A stretch of DNA of 64,000 bases. Source: Streptomyces phaeolivaceus (GTDB lineage Bacteria > Actinomycetota > Actinomycetes > Streptomycetales > Streptomycetaceae). A program made the translations under genes and the position numbers. The notes beneath the pieces were generated by a model, which had not been told where the DNA came from, made no database searches, and was given only the letters and a program-made list of their open reading frames with translations. Shown piece after piece: positions 44,258 through 51,664 of the stretch. Positions within the stretch are counted from its first letter, which is position 1; every line of letters starts with the position of its first letter. The DNA is taken from NCBI RefSeq assembly GCF_009184865.1, contig NZ_CP045096.1, positions 9,114,001 through 9,178,000 on the forward strand, written 5' to 3'.

Positions 44258-45270
44258 CAGAGAAGCCGGCGGCAGGGGAAGAACTGCTGCTCGACGTCCG
44301 AGATCTCGCCGTGTCCGTTCCGGTGGGACGGGAGCAGAGGCCCCTGGTCACCGACGTGTCGTTCGGTCTGCCCGTCGGCGGATCGCTGGGACTGGTCGGC
44401 GAGTCCGGGTCGGGGAAGTCGATGACGGCCCGGGCGATTCTGCGGCTGCTCCAGCGGGACGCCAAGGTCAGCGGATCGGTGCGCTTCGAAGGCGAGGACG
44501 TCTACGGCATGTCGAAGTCCCGGCTGCGTGCCTGGCACGCCCGGGAGGTCGGCATGATCTACCAGGATCCCCGGGCACACATCAATCCCCTGCGTACGAT
44601 CGGCGACTTCCTCACCGAGGGCCTGCGCCAGAGCGGAGTGAGCACCTCCGACGCCTACGAGCAGGCGGAGGCCCTGCTGAAGCGGGTGGGGGTCGGCAAC
44701 GCCGACGTGCGCATCCGGCAGTTCCCGCACCAGCTCTCCGGCGGCCTGCTGCAACGCGTCATGATCGCGTCGGTGCTGCTGATGAAGCCCAAGCTGGTGA
44801 TCGCGGACGAGCCGACCACCGCGCTCGACGTGACCATCCAGGAGGCGGTCATGGTGATCCTCGACGAGATGCGCCGTGCCGAGGGGGTCTCCCTGCTCAT
44901 GGTCACCCATGACCTCGACCTGGCGGCAGCCGTGACGGACCGGCTGGCAGTGGTGTACGCGGGCCGGGTGGTCGAACTGGGCGCGTCCGCCACGATGCAC
45001 GAGGACGGCATCCATCCCTATGCGCGCGGGCTGCTCGCCTCCCGGCCCTCCACGTCGTGCAAGGAGCGTCTCAAGGTCATACCCGGCCGCCCCGTCGCGG
45101 CTTTCGAGGCTCCCTCCGGCTGCGTCTTCGCGGACCGCTGCGACCTGGTGGAGGACGTGTGCCGGACGGACCGGCCATCCCTGCGCGAGGTGGCGACACA
45201 CAGGGTCGCCTGTCATCGGGCCGACGAGATCGTCGCCGATCGGGCTCCCGTCGTAGGGGGGCGGGCGTGA
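44254..45270 (+). CDS. DppD-type ABC transporter ATPase
   Basis: A 338-aa ATPase: Walker A GESGSGKSM, Q-loop YQDPRAHINPLRTIGDFL, a signature region QLSGGLLQRVMIASVLL and Walker B LVIADEPTTALD. It has the oligopeptide-family C-terminal extension PSGCVFADRCDLVEDVC, which in relatives carries a 4Fe-4S or substrate-linked motif. The start overlaps the permease stop, and the stop TGA shares a base with the next ATG (45270). Confidence 0.92.
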   Translation: MTEKPAAGEELLLDVRDLAVSVPVGREQRPLVTDVSFGLPVGGSLGLVGESGSGKSMTARAILRLLQRDAKVSGSVRFEGEDVYGMSKSRLRAWHAREVGMIYQDPRAHINPLRTIGDFLTEGLRQSGVSTSDAYEQAEALLKRVGVGNADVRIRQFPHQLSGGLLQRVMIASVLLMKPKLVIADEPTTALDVTIQEAVMVILDEMRRAEGVSLLMVTHDLDLAAAVTDRLAVVYAGRVVELGASATMHEDGIHPYARGLLASRPSTSCKERLKVIPGRPVAAFEAPSGCVFADRCDLVEDVCRTDRPSLREVATHRVACHRADEIVADRAPVVGGRA

Positions 45271-46070
45271 TGCAGCCGCAGCTGGAGGTACGAGACCTCC
45301 GCAAGGAGTACCCCGTACGGGGAGGCGAGCCGATCGTGGCCGTCGAGAGCGTGTCGTTCACCGTCCCTTCCGGCGGCTCCCTGGCCGTCGTCGGGGAGTC
45401 GGGTTCGGGCAAGACGACCTGTGCGCGGCTCATCTGCCGACTGGAGCAGCCGACCTCGGGATCGGTGCTCTTCGCCGAGCCGCCGTCGGCGGCCGGCGAA
45501 CGCGAGCTGTCACCGCGGCTGCGCAGGGCGCGGGAGGTCCAGATGGTCTTCCAGGACCCCTACGCGTCCCTGGACCCCCGCCAGACGGTCACCGAGGCGG
45601 TGGCCGAGATCCTCAAGGTGCACGGCGTCGCGAGCAAGGCCGAGCGTGCCCGGCGTGTCAACGACCTCCTGGACAAGGTGGGCCTGCCCGAGCGGGTCGG
45701 CTCCTCGAAACCGCGCCGGCTCTCGGGCGGCCAGCGTCAGCGCGTCGCGATCATGAAGGCCCTGGCCGTTCAGCCGCGCCTGCTCATACTCGACGAAGCG
45801 GTCTCCGCGCTCGACGTCTCGGTTCAGGCGCAGGTCATCAATCTGCTGGCGGACCTTCGTGAGGCGGAGGGGCTGACGTACCTCTTCATCTCGCACGACC
45901 TCGGGGTGGTGCGTCAGATCAGCGACACATGCATCGTGATGCGGCACGGTGTCGTGGTCGAACAGGGCGCGACGGAGGAGGTCCTCGACTCGCCGACGGA
46001 CCCGTACACGCAGCAGCTCATCGACGCCGTGCCGCGCCCGGGATGGAAACCGCGGGTCCGGAGCGGCTGA
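45270..46070 (+). CDS. DppF-type ABC transporter ATPase
   Basis: A 266-aa ATPase: Walker A GESGSGKTT, QMVFQDPYASLDPRQTV, signature RLSGGQRQRVAIMKAL and Walker B LLILDEAVSALDVSVQ (Ala replaces the usual Pro after Glu). LFISHDLGVVRQI completes it. It lacks the usual long C-terminal oligopeptide domain and is shorter than most DppF proteins (about 320 aa). ATG 45270 overlaps the preceding stop (TGATG); a GTG at 45267 is equivalent. A strong terminator follows. Confidence 0.9.
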   Translation: MQPQLEVRDLRKEYPVRGGEPIVAVESVSFTVPSGGSLAVVGESGSGKTTCARLICRLEQPTSGSVLFAEPPSAAGERELSPRLRRAREVQMVFQDPYASLDPRQTVTEAVAEILKVHGVASKAERARRVNDLLDKVGLPERVGSSKPRRLSGGQRQRVAIMKALAVQPRLLILDEAVSALDVSVQAQVINLLADLREAEGLTYLFISHDLGVVRQISDTCIVMRHGVVVEQGATEEVLDSPTDPYTQQLIDAVPRPGWKPRVRSG

Positions 46071-46123
46071 CGGGACGGGAGATCCGGGACCCGGACCGGC
46101 GTGGATGAGTCGGGGCGGGAGCG

Positions 46124-46161
46124 GTGGGCGACGGCGGAGGCAGGTCTCCGCCGTCGCCCAC
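46124..46161 (+). terminator. Perfect 16-bp stem-loop after the ABC transporter operon
   Basis: GTGGGCGACGGCGGAG (46124-46139) pairs perfectly with CTCCGCCGTCGCCCAC (46146-46161) around GCAGGT. It lies 53 bases after the last ATPase stop. Confidence 0.9.
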
Positions 46162-46435
46162 CTCGGCGCGTCCGGGTTCCGCGGGCTCCAGGAGGTCTCT
46201 GGTGGTGTGGAAACCGGCACCCCACGTCGCGTCAGCGCGGCAGCGGCCGAACCGGCCGGGCCGGAGAAGGCAAGGGGCGTCGCCGCGCGGTGCCGATGAC
46301 GGCGGCGGACGGGTGGTGCCGGGCGCCGCAATGTCCGGCACGGGCGTGCCGGAACCTGGGCCACCCCAGACCTTCCTCGAACCTGGGCCGTCGCCGTCGC
46401 CGACGACGGCCCAGTGCGAAGGGCCGGAGCATGCG
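46162..46435. other. Convergent intergenic region
   Basis: No gene seen. It contains two further stem-loops: CCGGCACG-GG-CGTGCCGG (46335-46352), and the SMR-side terminator at 46385-46412. Two near-identical GAACCTGGGCC words occur at about 46353 and 46379. Confidence 0.5.
46385..46412 (-). terminator. Stem-loop after the SMR transporter gene
   Basis: GGGCCGTCG (46385-46393) pairs with CGACGGCCC (46404-46412) around a 10-base loop, 23 bases past the stop of the minus-strand SMR gene. Confidence 0.7.
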
Positions 46436-46762
46436 TCAGTGCGTCCCGTGGAGGTTCAGGACGACCACGCCGACGACGATCAGCAGCAGTGCGCCCGTCT
46501 TGACCAGGTCCCAGCTTTCTCCCAGCACCGTGACACCCACCAGGGCGACGGCGGCGGTACCGAGGCCGGACCAGAGCGCGTACGCGACCGAGACCGGCAT
46601 GCTCCGCACCACGACGGAGAGCATCCACAGAGACACGGCGTAGCCGGAGAGGACCGCCACGCTCCACAGCGGATCACGGAACCCGTCCGTACGGGCGAGG
46701 TTGGTGGTGGCGGCGACCTCGACGAGAATCGCCGCGACCAGAAGACCCAACGTGGCGGACAT
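46436..46762 (-). CDS. Small multidrug resistance (SMR) family exporter
   Basis: A 108-aa protein with four hydrophobic helices. Glu15 in ILVEVAATTNLARTDGF is the essential proton/substrate carboxylate, and YALWSGLGTAAVALVG with Trp64 is the family signature. Members export quaternary cations, guanidinium or polyamines. It is the second gene behind the enolase-family gene on the minus strand (65-base gap). In this context it might export a cationic intermediate, but this is inference. Relatives usually act as antiparallel dimers or as pairs; no second SMR gene is adjacent. Confidence 0.9.
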   Translation of the reverse strand: MSATLGLLVAAILVEVAATTNLARTDGFRDPLWSVAVLSGYAVSLWMLSVVVRSMPVSVAYALWSGLGTAAVALVGVTVLGESWDLVKTGALLLIVVGVVVLNLHGTH

Positions 46763-46827
46763 ACGCGCCGACTTCCTTTCAGGGGCTGTGGGCAGGGCGT
46801 CGTCCGTCCGGGCCGCGGCCCGGACGG

Positions 46828-47958
46828 TCAACGGGTGAAGACGGCGATCGGGTCGCCGAGAAGGGACTCGTCGATCTCGACGCCGAGTCCCGGTACGTCC
46901 TTCCACGTGATCGCACCGTCCTCGAACGCCATCCCCGGCAGCACACTGTCCGAGGCTCCGTACGACAACGGCATCCCCTCGTGGCTGAAGTACGACGTGG
47001 ACAGGAAACGGTCCGGGTCGATGGTGGCGGAGAGCTGCGCCAGCGCGGCCGTGGCGAGGTCTCCTCCCATGGGCTCGTCCACCAGGAGCATCACCCCCGA
47101 GGCCTCGGCCAGATCGCGCAGGCGCGCGGCCTTGGTCAGGCCGCCGACACGGCTCGGCTTGAGATTGAGGCCCTGCGCGCACCCCAGCCCGATGGCGGCC
47201 ACCAGATCGGAGGTGTCTCTGACGCTCTCGTCGACGATCATGGGCAGGGCCGTGCGGGCGCGGACGAGTGCGAGTTCGGCGAGCGTTTCGCAGGGCTGCT
47301 CGAGATAGGTGTCGACGCCCTGGACGGCCGACAGGAACCGCAGGGCCTGAGCGACGGACCAGCCGCGGTTCGCGTCGCTGGTGAGGAAGGTGGAGTCGTC
47401 GGGCAGCGCGGCCAGCGTCGCGTGGACCCGTGCCGCGTCCTCCAGCGGATCGTCCCCGAGCTTGAGCTGCCACTGCCGGAAGCCGACATCGGCGTTGTCG
47501 CGCACCTTCGCGGCCATCTCGGCCGGAGCGCCCATGCCGATCGCCGTGAAGGTGCCGAAAGTCGACTGCTTGACGCCACCGAGGAGACGGGCCACAGGCT
47601 GTTGCAGGAGCTTGCCCCGCAGATCCCACAGAGCGATGTCGATGGCCGACTTGCCCGCGAGATGTCCGCGCAGCTCCCGGTCCATGGCCGAGACCAGGAC
47701 GCCCGGTTCGAAGGCGTCGCAGGCGAGGACGGCAGGCGCGAGTTCCGCGACGGAGGCCTTGACGCTTCCGGGAAACCCGTCGAGGTAGTTGCCGCCGAGC
47801 GTGCAGGTCTCGCCGAACCCCACGGTGCCGTCGTCCGCTCGCGCCCGCACGACGGTGCTGATCAGCTGGTCGACCACGCGGCCGCCGGACATCACGTAAC
47901 TGTCGTCGCTGAAGACTCTCGACCTGACCTCGAAACAGGCAAGTTCGACGACCCGCAT
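46828..47958 (-). CDS. Mandelate-racemase/enolase-superfamily enzyme
   Basis: A 376-aa member of the MR/MLE subgroup. Metal ligands are Asp195 (LTSDANRGW), Glu220 (TYLEQPCETL) and Asp243 (MIVDESV). Catalytic lysines are Lys166 (QLKLG) and Lys267 (GLNLKPSRVGGL). The usual KxK is Gln-Leu-Lys here, so one of the paired lysines is absent. Known relatives include cis-3-hydroxyproline dehydratases and hydroxyproline-betaine epimerases, which fits the racemase-rich island, but the exact reaction is not determinable. An island operator (47975-47990) sits 17 bases before its start. Confidence 0.87.
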   Translation of the reverse strand: MRVVELACFEVRSRVFSDDSYVMSGGRVVDQLISTVVRARADDGTVGFGETCTLGGNYLDGFPGSVKASVAELAPAVLACDAFEPGVLVSAMDRELRGHLAGKSAIDIALWDLRGKLLQQPVARLLGGVKQSTFGTFTAIGMGAPAEMAAKVRDNADVGFRQWQLKLGDDPLEDAARVHATLAALPDDSTFLTSDANRGWSVAQALRFLSAVQGVDTYLEQPCETLAELALVRARTALPMIVDESVRDTSDLVAAIGLGCAQGLNLKPSRVGGLTKAARLRDLAEASGVMLLVDEPMGGDLATAALAQLSATIDPDRFLSTSYFSHEGMPLSYGASDSVLPGMAFEDGAITWKDVPGLGVEIDESLLGDPIAVFTR

Positions 47959-47974
47959 ATCATCACCTCTCAGC

Positions 47975-47990
47975 TGTCGACTGTCGACAA
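47975..47990 (-). promoter_or_regulatory. Catabolic-island operator, copy 2
   Basis: On the minus strand it reads TTGTCGACAGTCGACA. It lies in the leader of the enolase-family gene. Core symmetry (TTGTCGACA) fits a dimeric regulator, most like FadR-type GntR proteins. Confidence 0.7.
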
Positions 47991-48077
47991 TGTATCACTC
48001 CGAGGTTGGCGGAGTTAATGACATTTCCCCCTCACGCTCCCTCTTGCCTGCTGCGTCCCCTCGGCCTAGTGTGAAGT

Positions 48078-48093
48078 TTGTTGACAATCGACA
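48078..48093 (+). promoter_or_regulatory. Catabolic-island operator, copy 3
   Basis: TTGTTGACAATCGACA, facing the rightward RbsD-like operon. Its TTGACA (48081-48086) may be the -35 hexamer. With copy 2 it frames the 245-bp divergent promoter region. Downstream in the leader, a 14-codon frame (48150-48194) has a GAAGGAAG site, and there is a 12-bp palindrome ACGTGATCACGT (48194-48205). Confidence 0.7.
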
Positions 48094-48221
48094 GGCTCAT
48101 TCTGTCGGATGCCCTTCACCTCGCCACAAGAGATGAAGGAAGCTCGCCAGTGTCTGCGACCAGGTCCCTGACCGGCGCGGAACGGTCCTCATGACGTGAT
48201 CACGTGAAAGTGAGCCAGAGC

Positions 48222-48788
48222 ATGACTGAATCCCCCCAGGAGCAGCCGAAGGCCCGACTCCTCCACCCGCGACTCGCGGCCGTGCTCGCGGGACTGCGGC
48301 ACGGCGAGATGGTCTGTGTGAGCGACGCCGGAAGCGGCTCCAGTGAGAAGTCGCTCGTCCCGCTCGCCCCCGACGTGGAACGCATCGATCTGGGAATCGC
48401 GACGGACATCCCCACCTGTCGGGAGGTGGTGGGCGCGCTGCACGCGGCAGGGGACTTCGAAGCCGCGATCGTGGCCGACGTGACCCCCGAGGCGAACGAA
48501 CCCCTCATGTCGTACCTGGTGAAGACATTCGGCGACGACTGTGTGCACGTCGTCGACTACCTGCCGACGTGGTACGAGCTGCGCAACCGGGTCAAGGTGT
48601 TCATCCAGACCGGTGACTACGGTCTGGCGGCGAGCACGATCCTCGTGGCGGGTTACCCGAGCCCGAACATTCCCCTGGAGTGGCTGAAGTCGAACGAGTG
48701 GTACGAGCGGCTCCTCGACGAAGGCGGCAAATTCGTGAGCGACGGCGAAACCTGGCACCGGGTCGACGACGCCGACACGGACGGCTGA
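48222..48788 (+). CDS. RbsD/FucU-like protein, paralogue 1
   Basis: A 188-aa protein with the RbsD (ribose pyranase/fucose mutarotase) fold. The N-terminal LLHPRLAAVLAGLRHGEMVCVSDAG matches NPxLxxxLAxxGHxDxIxIADAG, keeping the catalytic His. The C-terminal IQTGDYGLAASTILVAG corresponds to RTGExTPYANxILxAG, but the active-site Tyr and Asn are Ala and Ser. A C-terminal extension of 30 residues is extra. ATG 48222 is used; a GTG at 48204 is possible and neither has a good ribosome site. It leads the operon under operator copy 3. Confidence 0.75.
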   Translation: MTESPQEQPKARLLHPRLAAVLAGLRHGEMVCVSDAGSGSSEKSLVPLAPDVERIDLGIATDIPTCREVVGALHAAGDFEAAIVADVTPEANEPLMSYLVKTFGDDCVHVVDYLPTWYELRNRVKVFIQTGDYGLAASTILVAGYPSPNIPLEWLKSNEWYERLLDEGGKFVSDGETWHRVDDADTDG

Positions 48789-48795
48789 ACCCGTC

Positions 48796-49323
48796 ATGTC
48801 GTCCGTGAACTCGCCGACGGGCCGTCAGGCCGTGCCGCATGAGCCCGGCACGGGCGGACCCCCCAAGGGGCGGCTCCTCCACGCGGAACTCGCCGCGCTC
48901 GTGGCCGACCTCCGTCACGGAGACACGGTCTGCGTCGGTGACGCCGGTGCCGGGACGCACAGCAAGACGCTGATCCCGCTGGATCCGGGCGTACGCCGCA
49001 TCGACCTGGGGATCGCGACCGGCGTCCCCCTCGTCACGGACGTCGTCGACGCGCTCGTGCGGGCCGGCGACTTCCGGGCCGCCGTCGTCGGCAACTTCAC
49101 CGTCGAGTACAACCAGCCGATGCACGCCTTCCTCGTCGACCACTTCGGCGAGGCCCGCGTGACCGAGGTGCAGCACTTTCCCGAGTGGTACAAGCTGCGC
49201 GACCGGGCGCGTGCACACATCCAGACCGGGGACCACTCGGTGGCCGCCAACGTCATCCTGGTGGCCGGTCCGCCGGGCCCGGACCGCCACGCGGCCGGCC
49301 CGGACCGGGCACCCGGCGCGTGA
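48796..49323 (+). CDS. RbsD/FucU-like protein, paralogue 2
   Basis: A 175-aa protein clearly related to its upstream neighbour (LLHAELAALVADLRHGDTVCVGDAGAG, RRIDLGIATGVPLVTDVVDALVRAGDF, HIQTGDHSVAANVILVAG). Here the Asn of the pyranase site is kept but the Tyr is Ala. It has a different N-terminal tail of about 25 residues. The pair could form a heteromeric ring like RbsD decamers. The function in an imino-acid island is unknown; mutarotation or binding of a cyclic hemiaminal is one idea. Confidence 0.75.
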   Translation: MSSVNSPTGRQAVPHEPGTGGPPKGRLLHAELAALVADLRHGDTVCVGDAGAGTHSKTLIPLDPGVRRIDLGIATGVPLVTDVVDALVRAGDFRAAVVGNFTVEYNQPMHAFLVDHFGEARVTEVQHFPEWYKLRDRARAHIQTGDHSVAANVILVAGPPGPDRHAAGPDRAPGA

Positions 49324-49407
49324 AGCCGCTCCCCGGTGCAGCGGATCCGCCTTCGGCGAGGGCAGAGCCCTCACCGCGCGGGCGGCAAGATCGAGAGAGG
49401 ACCGACC

Positions 49408-50160
49408 GTGCCCTATTTCGGTGAGCCTTCGAGCTCCTTCTTCTACCGGCGCTGGGCTGCTGCCGAGCCCAGCTCCGCCGTGCTCCTCCTGCACGGCTGG
49501 GGTGAGCAGTCCGGCTACTTCCACCGCTTCGCCGCGGAGCTGACCCGGGACGGTTCGGACGTCTGGGCGCCCGACCACGTCGGACACGGGCTGTCCGGTC
49601 GGCACGACGGTGTGTTCGACTCCGTCGACCAGCTCGTGGACAACGCCGAGGCACTGCTCGGACGCATCACTGCGGAACAGCCGCGCCTGCCGGTCATCGT
49701 GGTCGGGCACTCGCTGGGCGGGCTTACCGCGCTCGGACTCGCGGCCCGGAATCCGGGCGTGCTGCGCGGCCTCGTCGTCTCCGGCGCGCCCGTCGCCGGC
49801 CCGCCCGACCACGTCGACGACGACGCGGTCTGGTCCGACGACGAGAGCTACGTCGACAACGTCACGCACGATCCGCTCGCCGTGGACAGCGAGGAGGGCG
49901 AGGCCGCTCTCTGGCGGGCGGTCAGCGCCTTCCTCCCCGGGCTCGAAGCGACGACGGCCGCGATCGATCCGGCCACTCTCGTGATCTACGGCGAGCATGA
50001 CGTCCTCACGGACATGAAGAGGGCGGCCCAGTGGACGTCGACCCTGCCGAACGGCCGACTGGTCGTCTTCCCCGGCGGCTACCACGACATCCTCAACGAC
50101 TCGAACCACCGGGCCGTCGCGGCCGAGATCACCGCGTTCGTACGCGAACTCCGGAACTGA
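49408..50160 (+). CDS. Alpha/beta hydrolase, monoacylglycerol-lipase-like
   Basis: A 250-aa cytoplasmic hydrolase: oxyanion motif LLLHGWGEQSGYF, nucleophile Ser102 in VVGHSLGG, Asp in IYGEHDVLT and His in GGYHDILND. The cap DHVGHGLSGRHDGVFDSVDQ is typical of the monoacylglycerol lipase/lysophospholipase group. It may cleave an ester of the imported substrate. GTG 49408 has GAGAGGA about ten bases upstream. It stands 84 bases behind RbsD paralogue 2 and 14 before the aldehyde dehydrogenase. Confidence 0.85.
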   Translation: MPYFGEPSSSFFYRRWAAAEPSSAVLLLHGWGEQSGYFHRFAAELTRDGSDVWAPDHVGHGLSGRHDGVFDSVDQLVDNAEALLGRITAEQPRLPVIVVGHSLGGLTALGLAARNPGVLRGLVVSGAPVAGPPDHVDDDAVWSDDESYVDNVTHDPLAVDSEEGEAALWRAVSAFLPGLEATTAAIDPATLVIYGEHDVLTDMKRAAQWTSTLPNGRLVVFPGGYHDILNDSNHRAVAAEITAFVRELRN

Positions 50161-50174
50161 CAAGGAGAGGGTGA

Positions 50175-51623
50175 ATGGGAAACGTGACAGCGATCGGCGA
50201 GATCACCAACTTCGTGCACGGGGAAGCCGTCGAGGCGACCGGCACCGACGTCGTTGTGGTGCGCAACCCGGCGGACGGGTCGGAACTGGGGCGCTTCCGC
50301 GATTCGGCGGCCCAGGACGTCGACCTCGCCGTGCGGGACGCCAGGGCCGCGCTGCCGGAGTGGGCGGCGAAGACCCCCGGCGAGCGCTCGGCGCTGCTGC
50401 GGGCCGTCGCCGACGCGATGGAGGAGCGGCTCGACGAGTTCGCCCGCCTCGAAGTGCTCGACGCGGGCAAACCCTGGTCGGAGAGCCGGGGGCACGAGGT
50501 CCCCGGGATGGTCGACGCGCTGCGGCACTTCGGCTCCCTGGCCCGGGTGGCCGTCAGCCAGCCGGCCGGTGACTACGTTGCCGGGAACACCGCGTTCCTG
50601 CGCCGGGAGCCCGTCGGGGTAGTCGCCGCGATCACGCCCTGGAACTTCCCGCTGTGGCAGGCGATCTGGAAGATCGGGCCCGCGCTGGCGGTGGGCAACA
50701 CGATCGTGGTCAAGCCCGCCGAGAACACCCCCCTGTCGACGCTGGCCTTCGTCCGGATGGCGGCCGGCATCCTGCCGCCGGGCGTGCTGAACCTCGTCAA
50801 CGGTACGGGTGGCACCACCGGCCGGGCGCTGGTGGCGCACCCCGATGTGAAGCTGGTGTCGTTCACCGGATCGACCCGGGCCGGACGGCAGATCGCCGAG
50901 GCCGCCGGGGCGGGTACCAAGCGCCTCGTCCTCGAACTGGGCGGGAACGCCCCGGTGGTCGTGTTCGAGGACACCGACATCGAGGTGACGGCGGAATGGC
51001 TCGCGGCGACCGCGCTCTACAACGCGGGCCAGGAATGCATGGCGGCGACCCGTCTGATCGTCCACGAGAGCGTGCACGACAAGCTGGTCGAAGCGGTCGC
51101 CGGCAAGATGGTGAGCGAGACGGTCATCGGCGATCCGATGGATCCCTCGACCACCCTCGGCCCCCTCATCTCGCAGGTCCAGCGTGACCGTGTGCGGCGT
51201 CTGGTCGACGGGGTGCCGGCACGCGCCGAGGTGGTGACGGGCGGTTCGCCCGTGGAGCGCGACGGTTACTTCTACCCTCCCACGCTGATCACGGGGGTCG
51301 AGCAGACGGACGAGATCGTCCAGTCCGAGATCTTCGGGCCCGTGGCGACGGTGCAGTCCTTCACGGACGAGGCGCAGGCGATCGCCCTCGCCAACGACGT
51401 GGAACAGGGACTGGCCGGCTCGGTGTGGACCCGGGACGTCGGCAGGGCGCTGCGCGTCGTCAACTCCCTCGAGGTCGGCAATGTCTGGGTCAACGCCCAT
51501 ATGGCGTCCGGTGTCGAACTGCCGATCGGCGGCTTCCACGGCTCCGGCTACGGCAAGGAGGGCGGACTCGCGGGCCTCGACGAGTACGCGAGGACCAAGC
51601 AGGTCACCATCAGCCTGACCTGA
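50175..51623 (+). CDS. Aldehyde dehydrogenase (betaine/aminobutyraldehyde-dehydrogenase-like)
   Basis: A 482-aa enzyme: ITPWNFPLWQAIWKIGPALAVGN, VSFTGSTRAGRQIA, the Glu in LELGGN, and the catalytic Cys in YNAGQECMAATRL. The AGQxCxAxTR form is common to betaine-aldehyde and gamma-aminobutyraldehyde dehydrogenases. AAGGAGAG lies seven bases upstream. It is in one operon with the hydrolase and the GMC oxidoreductase, so it may oxidise the aldehyde made by the latter. Confidence 0.9.
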   Translation: MGNVTAIGEITNFVHGEAVEATGTDVVVVRNPADGSELGRFRDSAAQDVDLAVRDARAALPEWAAKTPGERSALLRAVADAMEERLDEFARLEVLDAGKPWSESRGHEVPGMVDALRHFGSLARVAVSQPAGDYVAGNTAFLRREPVGVVAAITPWNFPLWQAIWKIGPALAVGNTIVVKPAENTPLSTLAFVRMAAGILPPGVLNLVNGTGGTTGRALVAHPDVKLVSFTGSTRAGRQIAEAAGAGTKRLVLELGGNAPVVVFEDTDIEVTAEWLAATALYNAGQECMAATRLIVHESVHDKLVEAVAGKMVSETVIGDPMDPSTTLGPLISQVQRDRVRRLVDGVPARAEVVTGGSPVERDGYFYPPTLITGVEQTDEIVQSEIFGPVATVQSFTDEAQAIALANDVEQGLAGSVWTRDVGRALRVVNSLEVGNVWVNAHMASGVELPIGGFHGSGYGKEGGLAGLDEYARTKQVTISLT

Positions 51624-51664
51624 GCCGAAGGCCCAGGTCCGTACCATGCAACGGAGTGTGAGCG

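Noticed and set aside
48150..48194. A 14-codon frame with a GAAGGAAG site in the RbsD leader
   Set aside because: Too short to support as a gene; could be a leader peptide or the start of a lost gene. Noted only under the operator.
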